NCBI GenBank assembly: GCA_015067705.1
Contig: SVLW01000004.1
Location: 1-64,000 of the forward strand
DNA length: 64,000 nt
Source of the DNA: Oscillospiraceae bacterium
Lineage (GTDB): Bacteria; Bacillota; Clostridia; Oscillospirales; QAMX01
Direction of reading: 5' to 3'
The position numbers were made by a program, and so were the translations under genes. The notes below the pieces were generated by a model that was not told the origin of the DNA, did not search any database, and was given only the letters and a program-made list of their open reading frames with translations. Shown piece by piece: positions 27,478-36,157 of this stretch (its first letter is position 1; every line of letters starts with the position of its first letter).

Positions 27478-29877
27478 ATGAAAAAATTTTTTAGTCTGAT
27501 GCTGGCTGTCATGTTGGTATTGTCAATGCTGACCGGCGTTGCGATGGCGGATGGAACATCTGTCGCCAAGGTCGGCGATACCGAATATGCCACCATCGAT
27601 GAGGCCATTGCGGCATGGACGAATAACACCACGTTGACTCTGTTGGCGGATGTAACTCTGTCGAATGTGATTAAGCTCAGCTCTACGGAATATCACATTC
27701 TGGATCTGGGTACCTACACCATGACGGCAGCATCCAAAATGGATGCTATCCAGATTGAGAATAACGGCAGATCCAGCGCCAGCTATGCACTGGACATCAA
27801 GGCAGATGCCACCAACCCCGGTGGCATTACGGCTACCGGCAAGGCGATTGTACGCACTGCTGGTAAGTCTGGTGTCAAGGATCGTCCCATCATCCGGTTC
27901 TACAATGGTGTGTTCAACGCTAGCAACATTGTATATCACTCTGGCAGTAACGGCACCAATTGCCCGCAGTTTCAGTTCCATGGCGGCGAGTACAACGGCA
28001 CCATCTATACCAACCGCACACTGAACCAGTTCTACGGCGGTACGTTCAATGGCAGTCTGATGATGTCTGTGGACAGCTCTGCTTACTCGCTGATAGCCGG
28101 CGGTACATTCAAGCAGCTTTCCAACCTGTATAATTCTGCACTGAATTCCAGCAAGTTCACCATCGGCTCTGCTAAGGGTGTGTACGACAGGGCAGTCTAT
28201 GTGGATGACAACGGCTATTATGTGGTAGCAACTGTAGAACCTTCCGAAGAAGAAATTGAAGCGTCCGTTGCCAAGACTCCCGGAACAAACGATTATCTGA
28301 AATACAGCAAAATCACTTCCAATGGTAAGCTGAACTACACGGATGTGTATACCGCACTTGAGCAGAACAAGTCCGCAACAGTCACCGTTTACAATGTTGA
28401 AGACCATACGTTGGATATGACTAATTATTCGTCTTTCAAGGGCACGATCATTTTGGCGAACGATGCAAATATAATCACCTGCTCCGACGATATAACTTTC
28501 AAAGTAGAGACGACTGCCGAAGAAGCTGATGGTACTCCTATGGTCGTTGCATACAAAGATATTATAGAAGACGGCGTAACCATAAGAACATACAAAGTCG
28601 TATCTAAAAAAGAAGCCTATACGGTAACTTATACGGATGGTCTTGACGATGTTAATGCTTTTAAAGATGAAGTATTCGAACTTCTCTTGAACGGCGGAAA
28701 CACTCCTGAATATGAGCCGGAAGAATTCAGCTATCCCGGTTACACCTTCGACAAGTGGTCTCCTGAAGTAGAGAAAACTGTTACTCAAGACGCAATTTAC
28801 ACCGCCATCTGGACTCCCATCCCCTACAAGATCACCTATGCTCTCAATGGCGGTTCGGTTGCTTCTGCTAATCCCGAAACTTACACGATTGAGAGTGCAT
28901 CCTTTGAGCTGAAAAAACCCACCAAGACCGGTTATACCTTTATCGGTTGGACTTGGGAAGGCCAGACCGAACCGGTTAAAGCTGTTACCATTGAAACCGG
29001 CTCCACCGGCGACAAGGCATACACCGCCAACTGGCAGGTTAACGAGTACACCATCTCATTCGATACCCGTTGCAACGCCTACGTTGCTCCTATTGAAGTA
29101 GCATACGGCGCTTCCATCCCCACGCTCCCCATCCCCTTCCGTCAGGGTTATGAGTTCATCGAATGGCTTGGCATTCCCGCAGACGGCAAGATGCCCGCCG
29201 GTGACATCACTTTGACCGCCACCTGGCGCCAGACCTACTTCCAGATCGACACCCCGGTGAAGCCGATCACGCCTGTCACCCCCGTGGTTCCTGTGGAGCC
29301 CGAGGTGGATGACGACTCCTGCGACGGTCTGCTCAGCTCCGGCTGCGCGGCGGCTACGTTTGCTGACCTCGACACCAGCGCCTGGTATCATGACGCCGTG
29401 GACTACGTCCTGGAGAACGGCCTGATGCAGGGCGTTGGCGGCGGCAAGTTCGCCCCCTACACCACCACTTCCCGCGCCATGATCGTGACGATCCTGTACC
29501 GCCTCGAGGGCGAGCCGATGGTTGGTTCCGCGAACCCCTTCTCCGATGTGGAGGCTGACGAGTGGTACACCGATGCAGTGCTCTGGGCCGCGGAGAACGA
29601 GATCGTGCTGGGTTATGACGGCGCATTCATGCCCGAGGACGAGATCACTCTCGAACAGGCGCTCCTGATCCTGCAGCGTTACGCAGAGTACAAGGGCATT
29701 GATGAGATCACCGTTCCCATGATCGCCCCGTATGAGTACAATACCTGGGCCGAAAATGGCGTTGTTTGGGCTTATCTGAACGGCGTGCTTGAGATCGGCA
29801 CCGATCTTTCCGACCTGACCGCTCCCGCCACCCGCGCCGAGCTGGCCGGATTCCTCTACGCATTCTGCGAGAGATAA
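27478..29877 (+). CDS. Secreted S-layer-type protein with InlB repeats and three SLH domains
   Basis: 799 residues. Signal peptide 1-24 (KKFF basic start, hydrophobic core, cleavage after VAMA). Residues 27-250 look like a beta-solenoid adhesin domain. Three InlB/Listeria-Bacteroides beta-grasp repeats lie near 381-446, 450-519 and 523-584 (GYTFDKWS, GYTFIGWT, GYEFIEWL). A Pro/Val linker at 594-610 precedes three SLH domains near 627-680, 687-740 and 750-799 that anchor proteins to secondary wall polymer. The first two thirds are visibly AT-richer than the neighbours and use rare codons, suggesting transfer or fast surface evolution. AAAAGGAGGAAT precedes the ATG. Confidence 0.92.
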   Translation: MKKFFSLMLAVMLVLSMLTGVAMADGTSVAKVGDTEYATIDEAIAAWTNNTTLTLLADVTLSNVIKLSSTEYHILDLGTYTMTAASKMDAIQIENNGRSSASYALDIKADATNPGGITATGKAIVRTAGKSGVKDRPIIRFYNGVFNASNIVYHSGSNGTNCPQFQFHGGEYNGTIYTNRTLNQFYGGTFNGSLMMSVDSSAYSLIAGGTFKQLSNLYNSALNSSKFTIGSAKGVYDRAVYVDDNGYYVVATVEPSEEEIEASVAKTPGTNDYLKYSKITSNGKLNYTDVYTALEQNKSATVTVYNVEDHTLDMTNYSSFKGTIILANDANIITCSDDITFKVETTAEEADGTPMVVAYKDIIEDGVTIRTYKVVSKKEAYTVTYTDGLDDVNAFKDEVFELLLNGGNTPEYEPEEFSYPGYTFDKWSPEVEKTVTQDAIYTAIWTPIPYKITYALNGGSVASANPETYTIESASFELKKPTKTGYTFIGWTWEGQTEPVKAVTIETGSTGDKAYTANWQVNEYTISFDTRCNAYVAPIEVAYGASIPTLPIPFRQGYEFIEWLGIPADGKMPAGDITLTATWRQTYFQIDTPVKPITPVTPVVPVEPEVDDDSCDGLLSSGCAAATFADLDTSAWYHDAVDYVLENGLMQGVGGGKFAPYTTTSRAMIVTILYRLEGEPMVGSANPFSDVEADEWYTDAVLWAAENEIVLGYDGAFMPEDEITLEQALLILQRYAEYKGIDEITVPMIAPYEYNTWAENGVVWAYLNGVLEIGTDLSDLTAPATRAELAGFLYAFCER

Positions 29878-29883
29878 CAAAAA

Positions 29884-29917
29884 CCCCCGCTGTCCGAACG
29901 GACAGCGGGGTCTTTTT
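29884..29917. terminator. Bidirectional terminator
   Basis: CCCCGCTGTCC-GAAC-GGACAGCGGGG with T tracts on both sides; it serves the S-layer gene and the convergent PAP2 gene. Confidence 0.92.
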
Positions 29918-30590
29918 ATGCTTTTTTCCACTTTTTCTTCCACCATTTGCCGAACACGATGGCCTCGGCCAGCATGCACACCGGGATGGCCGCGAAGGCG
30001 TCCACGATGGAGTGCTGTTTCACAAAGGCCGTGGAGAGGCAGATCAGGAGGCACACCACCGTGATGGCGGCACGGACGCTCCAGTGCACGGACTTTTCAC
30101 GCAGCCAGACGGAGGCGATGCCCACCGAGTACGCCACATGGAGGGAGGGGCACACATTGGTGCTGGTGTCGAATTGATAGATGATGGAGAGGATCCAGGT
30201 GCAGAAATTCTCCCGGGGGAAGGTCTCCGGCCGGAGATTCTGGCAGTTGGGGAAGACGATATAGACCGCCATGGCCACCACCTGGGTGACGATGATATAT
30301 TTCATGAGGTTCCGGAACTGATCCGGCGCATAGAACATGAAGTAGAGAAGCGACCCCACGATCAGGAGATACCAGAACACATAGGGGATCACAAAATACT
30401 CACAGAAGGGGATCAGATCATCCAGTCGGGAATGGATCACCGTACAGTTCTCCCGGGGGATCAGATTCTCCGTCAGGAAATAAAGCAGGAAATACCCCAC
30501 CCAACCCCAGAGATAATTCAGATGATAAAACTGCGGCTCCCGCAGCCGGGACAATCGAAAGCCCCGATAATCCTGAACCGGTTTTCGCAT
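29916..30590 (-). CDS. PAP2-family membrane phosphatase
   Basis: 224 residues with about six membrane segments. The catalytic motifs CPSLHVAYSVG (S-x-H) and AFVKQHSIVDAFAA (H-x3-D) match the PAP2_3 (inositol phosphorylceramide synthase-like) branch. It probably dephosphorylates or transfers a lipid phosphate. It is encoded directly after the acyltransferase gene, whose last codons form its GGAGG ribosome site, so the two are co-translated lipid enzymes. Confidence 0.88.
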   Translation of the reverse strand: MRKPVQDYRGFRLSRLREPQFYHLNYLWGWVGYFLLYFLTENLIPRENCTVIHSRLDDLIPFCEYFVIPYVFWYLLIVGSLLYFMFYAPDQFRNLMKYIIVTQVVAMAVYIVFPNCQNLRPETFPRENFCTWILSIIYQFDTSTNVCPSLHVAYSVGIASVWLREKSVHWSVRAAITVVCLLICLSTAFVKQHSIVDAFAAIPVCMLAEAIVFGKWWKKKWKKA

Positions 30591-30592
30591 AC

Positions 30593-31345
30593 TCAGTCCT
30601 CCTTCGGCCGGTTATAGGGATAGTCTTTCTTCGGGATGTTGCGATAGGGCACCACCCGATGCCGGGGCAGCGCCTCGGCTATCCCGACGATCTCCCGATG
30701 AAGCTCCTGACAGATCCGCTGCCGCTCCTCCGCGATGGGGCGGGCGGGATCAAAGCGAATGGGCCGCCCGATGTGCAGCTCGCGCCTCTTGGGCGCCAGA
30801 TAAAAAGGCACGAAATCGATGGGCTTTCCGGTCTTTGCCGCATACATCCGGGCGGTGTCCACGAATTTATCCTGGAATTCCGCGAGAATCGGATGGGCGG
30901 GCACGTCGTGCTCCGGGAAGATCACCATGCTGGCCCCCTCCTGCAGCCGGGCAAGCGCCTGGCGGAAGGTGGCGATGAGGCGGCCGTCGTGATACACCGG
31001 GATGGTGTCGGCGTTATTGAACACGCAGACAGACAGCGGCGTAATGAGATGGGACAGCAGCCGGTAAAAGGGCCGGGTCCACCGGGGCTTCTGCGACCAG
31101 AAATCCCGATAGGCATACGCCGCCACCTCACGCCGGTGCATCATCTCCCCCGCGCACCAGGTATAGCGCCGCACCGGGAAATACAGCTCACAGGCGATGG
31201 GGCCGTACATCTGGCTGTGGTTGCCCACATAGATGGCGGGCTCCGCCGGGCAATTCTCCCCGCCGACCACCCGGATCCGGGGAAAAAAGAGCCGGATCAA
31301 TCCACGGATCGCCGGATAAAACACACGTCCACTATGCCACGCCAT
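30593..31345 (-). CDS. Divergent lysophospholipid acyltransferase-like (PlsC) protein
   Basis: 250 residues. The PlsC fold is suggested by AIYVGNHSQMYGPIACELY (motif I), NADTIPVYHDGR (motif II) and MVIFPEHDVPAHP (motif III). The canonical H-x4-D catalytic pair reads H-SQMY-G here (His43, Gly48), and motif III is PEHD instead of PEGT. Activity or substrate may therefore differ. It is in an operon with the PAP2 gene. The start has GAGGGAAAG upstream. Confidence 0.72.
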   Translation of the reverse strand: MAWHSGRVFYPAIRGLIRLFFPRIRVVGGENCPAEPAIYVGNHSQMYGPIACELYFPVRRYTWCAGEMMHRREVAAYAYRDFWSQKPRWTRPFYRLLSHLITPLSVCVFNNADTIPVYHDGRLIATFRQALARLQEGASMVIFPEHDVPAHPILAEFQDKFVDTARMYAAKTGKPIDFVPFYLAPKRRELHIGRPIRFDPARPIAEERQRICQELHREIVGIAEALPRHRVVPYRNIPKKDYPYNRPKED

Positions 31346-31455
31346 AACGCTTTCCCTCGCTTCTTGTCGTCAATATCTCTATCCTACTCGGAATATATGA
31401 ACGAATCATCAACAAAGTTCGATTTTTTCTTTAGGATTTTCCAAAAGATGGAAGC

Positions 31456-31479
31456 GGCCACCCATTGGACCGGGTGGCC
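31456..31479 (-). terminator. Hairpin after the phosphotransferase gene
   Basis: GGCCACCC-n8-GGGTGGCC; the T-tract on the minus strand is weak. Confidence 0.6.
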
Positions 31480-31486
31480 GCGCGCT

Positions 31487-32227
31487 TTATTCTGCTTTTC
31501 TCGGTGCGTCGGGCCGTGCCGCCGCGATCACCTCGAGATAGGGCTGGATCTCCTCGACGCTTGCCCCCATGCCCTCGAGATAAAGCTCCGCCGCCGCTTT
31601 TCTGGCGGGCGCCAGCTTTTCCTTCTCCTGCAGCATGGGCGGATACACGGCGTAATAGGTCAGAAACACCGTCTTTGCCACGTCGTAAAGTTCCGGGCCG
31701 CAGCAATAGTCCGCATAGCCGTTGACGATGGGGTTGCCGCCGTCGTCCACCACGATGTTGCCGGGATAGAATTCCCCGTGACACAGGGCATTTCCCTCCG
31801 GCAGAGCCTCCAGCGCCGCAAAGGCCGCCGCCCGCTCCTCGGGGGACAGCCATGCCGCCGTGGCAATGCCCCGGTGCAGCGCCTTTTTATAACTGGGGAA
31901 GCCGGTGCCCGGCTGGCTCAAAATATCCCGGTGCAGCAGCACCATGGCCACCGCGGGAGAATAAAACTCGCCGCCGCACATGATGGAGAGCAGGCTTCTG
32001 CCCGTGGGCTTGTCGCACACGATGCCCAGGCGGCCGTCCTCTTCGATCATCTCGTACTCCGCAAGCTTGCGGAAGGGCATATTGCGGATGCGCTCCGCCA
32101 TGGCGAATTCGGCGCGCGCGTCCTCGTTATGGTCCGGGAAAAAATATTTCACGATCCGATCCTCGCCCCAGGCGCGGATATCCGCCATGGATGCCAGACC
32201 GATCACTCTCTGGGTGGCAATTTTCAT
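31487..32227 (-). CDS. Aminoglycoside phosphotransferase/choline kinase-like protein
   Basis: 246 residues of the APH kinase fold. The catalytic loop reads NALCHGEFYPGNIVVDD, where the usual HGD is HGE, and the metal loop DxD is replaced by NGYADYCCGPE. The N-terminal lobe is short. These changes make resistance-type kinase activity doubtful; it may phosphorylate a small metabolite or be a non-canonical kinase. It has its own promoter and GAGGA before the ATG. Confidence 0.75.
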   Translation of the reverse strand: MKIATQRVIGLASMADIRAWGEDRIVKYFFPDHNEDARAEFAMAERIRNMPFRKLAEYEMIEEDGRLGIVCDKPTGRSLLSIMCGGEFYSPAVAMVLLHRDILSQPGTGFPSYKKALHRGIATAAWLSPEERAAAFAALEALPEGNALCHGEFYPGNIVVDDGGNPIVNGYADYCCGPELYDVAKTVFLTYYAVYPPMLQEKEKLAPARKAAAELYLEGMGASVEEIQPYLEVIAAARPDAPRKAE

Positions 32228-32273
32228 AAAAGTCCTCGTTTCTCCGGCCCGCCGGCCGATCGATGCTGTCCCT

Positions 32274-32303
32274 ATTGTCGCACAAATGGGAGGGATTTGT
32301 CAA
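32274..32303 (-). promoter_or_regulatory. Promoter of the phosphotransferase-like gene
   Basis: On the minus strand TTGACA, 18 bp, GACAAT; element E7 begins about 20 bp upstream. Confidence 0.65.
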
Positions 32304-32325
32304 GGAGAGGGGAAGAGGAAGGGCC

Positions 32326-32507
32326 CCTTGGCTCCCCCTTTGGGGGAGCAGATTCGTACACGGGACGATGTGGGCATCGTCCCCTACATGGCTCCCCCTC
32401 CGGGGGAGCTGTCGCCGCAGGCGACTGAGAGGGCCCATCGTGCGTTTCCGCACGACGCACCGGCGAATTGCGGAAACGGAACGTCGGGGACGCCGTCCCC
32501 TACGAAA
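32326..32507. repeat. Repeat element E7 (B and C modules only)
   Basis: No heptad arms. It has half B cassettes (GGCTCCCCCTTTGGGGGAGC and GGCTCCCCCTCCGGGGGAGC with GTCGCC-GCA-GGCGAC). Two C palindromes (CGGGACGATG-TGGG-CATCGTCCC and GTCGGGGACG-CC-GTCCCC) each end in CTAC, i.e. GTAG before the palindrome on the other strand. It lies between the PfkB-type kinase terminator and the phosphotransferase promoter. Confidence 0.82.
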
Positions 32508-32508
32508 A

Positions 32509-32539
32509 CTCCCCCGCGGTGCTCATCACCGCGGGGGAG
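32509..32539 (-). terminator. Terminator of the PfkB-type kinase gene
   Basis: CTCCCCCGCGGTG-CTCAT-CACCGCGGGGGAG, then TTTTCG on the minus strand. Confidence 0.85.
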
Positions 32540-32543
32540 TTCC

Positions 32544-33470
32544 TTACATCATCTTGACTTTCACTTCACCCAGAAGCTGGAGAATATCTCTTCTCTGGGC
32601 CATGCGGGTGCCTTCCACCATGACGCTGGCGGAGGCGGCCGCCACGGCATAGGCGGCGGTATTTGAGAAATCCATGCGGTTCTGTCTGCCATGCACCATA
32701 CCGGCCATCAGTACGTCACCGGCGCCAACCGGGCCGCGCACCGGCACCTGGGGGGCCTCCACAAAGAGGGTCTCCCGGTCGCTCATGAAGATGGCGCCCT
32801 CCGCGCCCATGGAAACTGCCACATGCTGGGCGCCCAGATTCATCAGTTCTTTCGCACCGCGGCAGACGTCCTCGTGAGAGCTGACCTTCATGCCAAGGGT
32901 TTCCTCCAGCTCCTGCACATTGGGCTTTACGAAAATGGGCTTTGCCTTGAGGCCTTCCAGCAGATACGCGCCGGAGGTATCCAAAAAGAGCTCACAGCCC
33001 CGGGCAGACACTGCCTGGCACAGCTCGCCATAGCGCTCCGCCGTGAGATTCGTGGGCGTGGAGCCGCAGAGCACGATGAAGTTATCGTGGCGCAGGTACT
33101 GAGAAAGATGCTCCTGGAAGCGGACGTAGTCGGAATCGCTGACGGCGAAGCCGGACTCGTTGATATCCGTGTGCAGACCGTTCCGGTCGATGATCTTGAT
33201 ATTGGTACGGGTCTCGCCGGGCACCTCTACAAAATCATAGGGGATGGCCTGGGAGCTCAGGTAATCCTTGATGAAGCGGCCGTTTTTGCCGGCGATAAAG
33301 CCCACGGTCAGGGAATCGGAACCCATGACCTTTAAGGCGCGGCACACATTCACGCCGTTGCCGCCGGCGTCGGTGCGTGCCAGCTCTGCATGGTTGATCA
33401 TGCCCGACTGGAAATCCGGCACATAGAGGGTGCGGTCCACAGCAGGATTCATGGTGGAAGTAATAATCAT
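32544..33470 (-). CDS. 1-phosphofructokinase/tagatose-6-phosphate kinase (PfkB family)
   Basis: 308 residues. The N-terminal substrate motif MNPAVDRTLYV and DAGGNGVNVCRAL are typical of the FruK/LacC branch. The C-terminal signature reads VRGPVGAGDVLMAGMV with the catalytic Asp of GAGD. It phosphorylates a sugar phosphate such as fructose-1-phosphate. It is monocistronic; no PTS gene is adjacent, so the exact substrate is open. Confidence 0.88.
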   Translation of the reverse strand: MIITSTMNPAVDRTLYVPDFQSGMINHAELARTDAGGNGVNVCRALKVMGSDSLTVGFIAGKNGRFIKDYLSSQAIPYDFVEVPGETRTNIKIIDRNGLHTDINESGFAVSDSDYVRFQEHLSQYLRHDNFIVLCGSTPTNLTAERYGELCQAVSARGCELFLDTSGAYLLEGLKAKPIFVKPNVQELEETLGMKVSSHEDVCRGAKELMNLGAQHVAVSMGAEGAIFMSDRETLFVEAPQVPVRGPVGAGDVLMAGMVHGRQNRMDFSNTAAYAVAAASASVMVEGTRMAQRRDILQLLGEVKVKMM

Positions 33471-33551
33471 GATAGACGCTCTCCGTAAACAGAAATTGCG
33501 GGCGGCGGCATTGCTGCACGCAGCCCGATCTTCGTTCCTTATTCTCTATTT

Positions 33552-33580
33552 ATGATACCATTTTCCCCACTCTGCCGCAA
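33552..33580 (-). promoter_or_regulatory. PfkB-type kinase promoter
   Basis: On the minus strand TTGCGG, 17 bp, TATCAT with an extended -10 TGG. Confidence 0.7.
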
Positions 33581-33620
33581 GTGGCAATACTGCTACAAAA
33601 AAGGGAAAAAACAGGCGCTT

Positions 33621-34496
33621 TCATCGGGAGATGAACCAATCCCGCGCCATTTTTTTGTCGAAATCTACTTGCTCCCGCAGTGCTTCCCAGGAAGGAAAGG
33701 GCCGCATCGCCCGCAGAAAATGCAAAAGACTCACCCGGACGGCCTTGCCATAGGCGTCGCCCGCATAGTCAAAGACATAGACCTCGCAGAGGGGACGCTC
33801 CCCGTGGGCGACATTGCAAACGCCCCGATATTCCACGCCGTCCAGCAGGAGATGACAGGCATACACTCCCGCCCGCGGCAGCACCAGTTCCTCCGGAATC
33901 GGCACATTCATGGTGGGGAAGCCCAGGGTGCGCCCCAGGGCCTTGCCATGGATCACCTCTCCGGAGAAGAAATAGGGCAGACCCAGCTGTTCCTGCACCT
34001 CTTCCATGGCGCCGCAGGCGATGAGCTCCCGGATGCGGGTGGAGCTGAGCTTGCCCGCGCCGTCCTCCATGGGCGACACGATCTCGCAGACAACCCCCGC
34101 CTCCCGGCAGAGCGCCATAAGCAGCGCCGCATTTCCCCGGCCCTCCCGGCCGAAGCGATAGTCAAATCCCGCCACGCAGTACGCGGCGGAAAGCTCGCCA
34201 AACACATACTGCCGCAAAAAATCCTCCGGCTCTGTCTGCCGCAGGGTCTCGTCAAAGGGCAGCACCCGCACCTCCCGGATGCCGCTCTCTTCCATCAGGC
34301 TTACGCGATCCCGCACCGTGCGGATCAGGCCGCCCTTCTCCGCCCGGGGCGGACGGTCAAAGGTCACCGCCGCCGGGATCAGCCCATGGGAATCGGCATA
34401 CCGCTTCGCGCAGGACAGCACTTTCCTGTGCGCCAGATGAACCCCATCAAAAAAACCCAGGGCCACGGCGCGTTCGTTCTTCCTCATAACTTTCAC
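33621..34496 (-). CDS. ribF: Bifunctional riboflavin kinase/FAD synthetase
   Basis: 291 residues. The N-terminal FAD synthetase half has ALGFFDGVHLAHRKVL (nucleotidyltransferase HxGH equivalent) and ends with KLSSTRIRELI. The flavokinase half has GKALGRTLGFPTMNVP. It makes FMN and FAD. The start is GTG at 34496, 4 nt after the truB stop, or ATG at 34487; ribosome sites are weak, so translational coupling is likely. It is the last gene of nth-truB-ribF. Confidence 0.95.
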   Translation of the reverse strand: MKVMRKNERAVALGFFDGVHLAHRKVLSCAKRYADSHGLIPAAVTFDRPPRAEKGGLIRTVRDRVSLMEESGIREVRVLPFDETLRQTEPEDFLRQYVFGELSAAYCVAGFDYRFGREGRGNAALLMALCREAGVVCEIVSPMEDGAGKLSSTRIRELIACGAMEEVQEQLGLPYFFSGEVIHGKALGRTLGFPTMNVPIPEELVLPRAGVYACHLLLDGVEYRGVCNVAHGERPLCEVYVFDYAGDAYGKAVRVSLLHFLRAMRPFPSWEALREQVDFDKKMARDWFISR

Positions 34497-34500
34497 TCAA

Positions 34501-35370
34501 TCAATAGAAAGATTTCCGGATCCGCACGGCGCCGCCCATGGCCTCACCAAGCCCCAGGAACGTGCCGTCGGCGCCGTACAGGCGGCAGGGGCCGTCCGGC
34601 AGCTTCGTGCGGAAGGGCGCGCCGTTTTTGATCATGGCCTCGCCCCGTGCGATGAGCTGCTCCGCCGGGAGATCCGCAAAGATCTCGTCTGCCGAGCGCA
34701 GGAGACGGTCAAAGGTGCCCGCCTCCGCGGCGGCGGCGGCCTCCTCCAAGGTCACCGCGTTTTCGATTTTGAAATTCCCCGCCCGCAGGCGGCGCAGAGC
34801 GCTCATGGCCGCGCCGCAGCCCAGCGCCTCGCCAATATCCGCGATCAGCGTGCGGACATAAAGACCCTTACTGCAGGTGACCAGAAGCTCCCACTCAGAT
34901 TCGCCGGTCTGCTCCCCCAACTGTAAGTCGTCCACCGTCACGGTGCGGGGCTCTCTTTCGATCTCCTTGCCCTGCCGTGCCAGCTTATAAAGACGCACGC
35001 CGTTCACGGAGATGGCGGAATACATGGGCGGGATCTGCTGGATCTCCCCCCGGAAGCAGGGCAGCACCGCCTCGATCTCCCCGCGGGTACAAGTCACCGG
35101 GCGTTCCAGGATGGTCTCGCCGGTGGTGTCCTGGGTGTCCGTCGTGATCCCCAGGCGCATTCTGGCCGCATAGAGCTTTCCGCCCTCCTGGACGAAGCCC
35201 GTGGCATGGGTGGTGCGCCCCAGAAATACCGGCAGCACACCCGTGGCCATGGGATCCAAGGTACCGCCGTGGCCCACCCGCTTCTGGTTTGCCATGCGGC
35301 GCACCCGGGACACCACATCATGGGAGGTCATGCCCTGGGGCTTATCAATCACTAAAATGCCGTTAGCCAT
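34501..35370 (-). CDS. truB: tRNA pseudouridine(55) synthase
   Basis: 289 residues. GILVIDKPQGMTSHDVV and RVGHGGTLDPMATGVLPV contain the catalytic Asp region. It modifies U55 of tRNAs. Its start overlaps the nth end by 8 nt, and the stop is 4 nt from ribF. AGGAG precedes the ATG. Confidence 0.97.
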   Translation of the reverse strand: MANGILVIDKPQGMTSHDVVSRVRRMANQKRVGHGGTLDPMATGVLPVFLGRTTHATGFVQEGGKLYAARMRLGITTDTQDTTGETILERPVTCTRGEIEAVLPCFRGEIQQIPPMYSAISVNGVRLYKLARQGKEIEREPRTVTVDDLQLGEQTGESEWELLVTCSKGLYVRTLIADIGEALGCGAAMSALRRLRAGNFKIENAVTLEEAAAAAEAGTFDRLLRSADEIFADLPAEQLIARGEAMIKNGAPFRTKLPDGPCRLYGADGTFLGLGEAMGGAVRIRKSFY

Positions 35371-35995
35371 GTTGTTTCTCCTGTTCTGCGCAAAGCGCCA
35401 TGAGCGGACAATCGCCGCAGCGGGGCGCGCGCGCCGTGCAGATATCCCGGCCGAACAGCACCAGCCGATGGCAGAAATCCGATCCCTTCTCCGGCGGCAG
35501 AATCTCCCGCAGCGCCCGCTCCACCTTCACGGGCTCCTTTACGTTACAAAGTCCCAGACGATTGGAAATGCGGATACAGTGGGTGTCCGTGACAATGGCG
35601 GGTTTATGGAAAATATCGCCCACGATGAGATTCGCGGTCTTGCGGCCCACGCCGGGGAGTTTCACCAGTTCCTCCACCGTGTCCGGCAGCTCTCCGCCGT
35701 ATTCGGACAGCAGTTTTGCCGCGCAGGCCACCAGATCCCTTGCCTTACTGCGGAAAAAGCCGCAGGGATGGACGATCTCCTCCACCTCCGCCACGTCCGC
35801 CACCGCAAAGGCCTCCAGCGTGGGGAATTTCGCAAAGAGTCCCGGCGTCACCGTATTCACCCGGGCGTCCGTACACTGCGCCGCCAGACGGGCAGAGAAG
35901 AGAAGCTGCCACGGTTCCTCATAGTCCAACGAGCACACGGGATCGGGATAAAGCGCCTCCAGTATTTCGATCATCTTTCCCACATCGCGCTGCAT
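35363..35995 (-). CDS. nth: Endonuclease III
   Basis: About 210 residues. Helix-hairpin-helix LPGVGRKTANLIV, catalytic Asp in VTDTHCIRISNRLG, and the 4Fe-4S ligands in CTARAPRCGDCPLMALC (C-x6/7-C-x2-C-x5-C) are intact. It removes oxidised pyrimidines and nicks the strand. The start is set at the ATG at 35995, because AAGGA is 8 nt before it; an ATG at 36004 overlaps the ribosome site. It is the first gene of an operon with truB and ribF. Confidence 0.95.
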   Translation of the reverse strand: MQRDVGKMIEILEALYPDPVCSLDYEEPWQLLFSARLAAQCTDARVNTVTPGLFAKFPTLEAFAVADVAEVEEIVHPCGFFRSKARDLVACAAKLLSEYGGELPDTVEELVKLPGVGRKTANLIVGDIFHKPAIVTDTHCIRISNRLGLCNVKEPVKVERALREILPPEKGSDFCHRLVLFGRDICTARAPRCGDCPLMALCAEQEKQHG

Positions 35996-36032
35996 AAGCC
36001 ACATCCTTTTTTCTGCGATTTCTTTTCCATTT

Positions 36033-36061
36033 ATCTTATCACAGCCCGCCCGCTAATTCAA
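36033..36061 (-). promoter_or_regulatory. nth-truB-ribF promoter
   Basis: On the minus strand TTGAAT, 17 bp, TAAGAT, divergent from the pfkA promoter. Confidence 0.75.
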
Positions 36062-36096
36062 GCGGGAGAAAAGTCTGGGATTTCAGAGGTTTACAC

Positions 36097-36125
36097 TTGG
36101 CAAACCGGGGATAAACTGGTAAAAT
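36097..36125 (+). promoter_or_regulatory. pfkA promoter
   Basis: TTGGCA, 17 bp, TAAAAT, 32 bp before the start codon. Confidence 0.75.
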
Positions 36126-36157
36126 AGAAATATCCTAAAGGAATCGAGGCGCTTATT

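Noticed and set aside
31487-32227. Aminoglycoside resistance gene
   Set aside because: The catalytic HGD and DxD motifs are altered and there is no mobile context.
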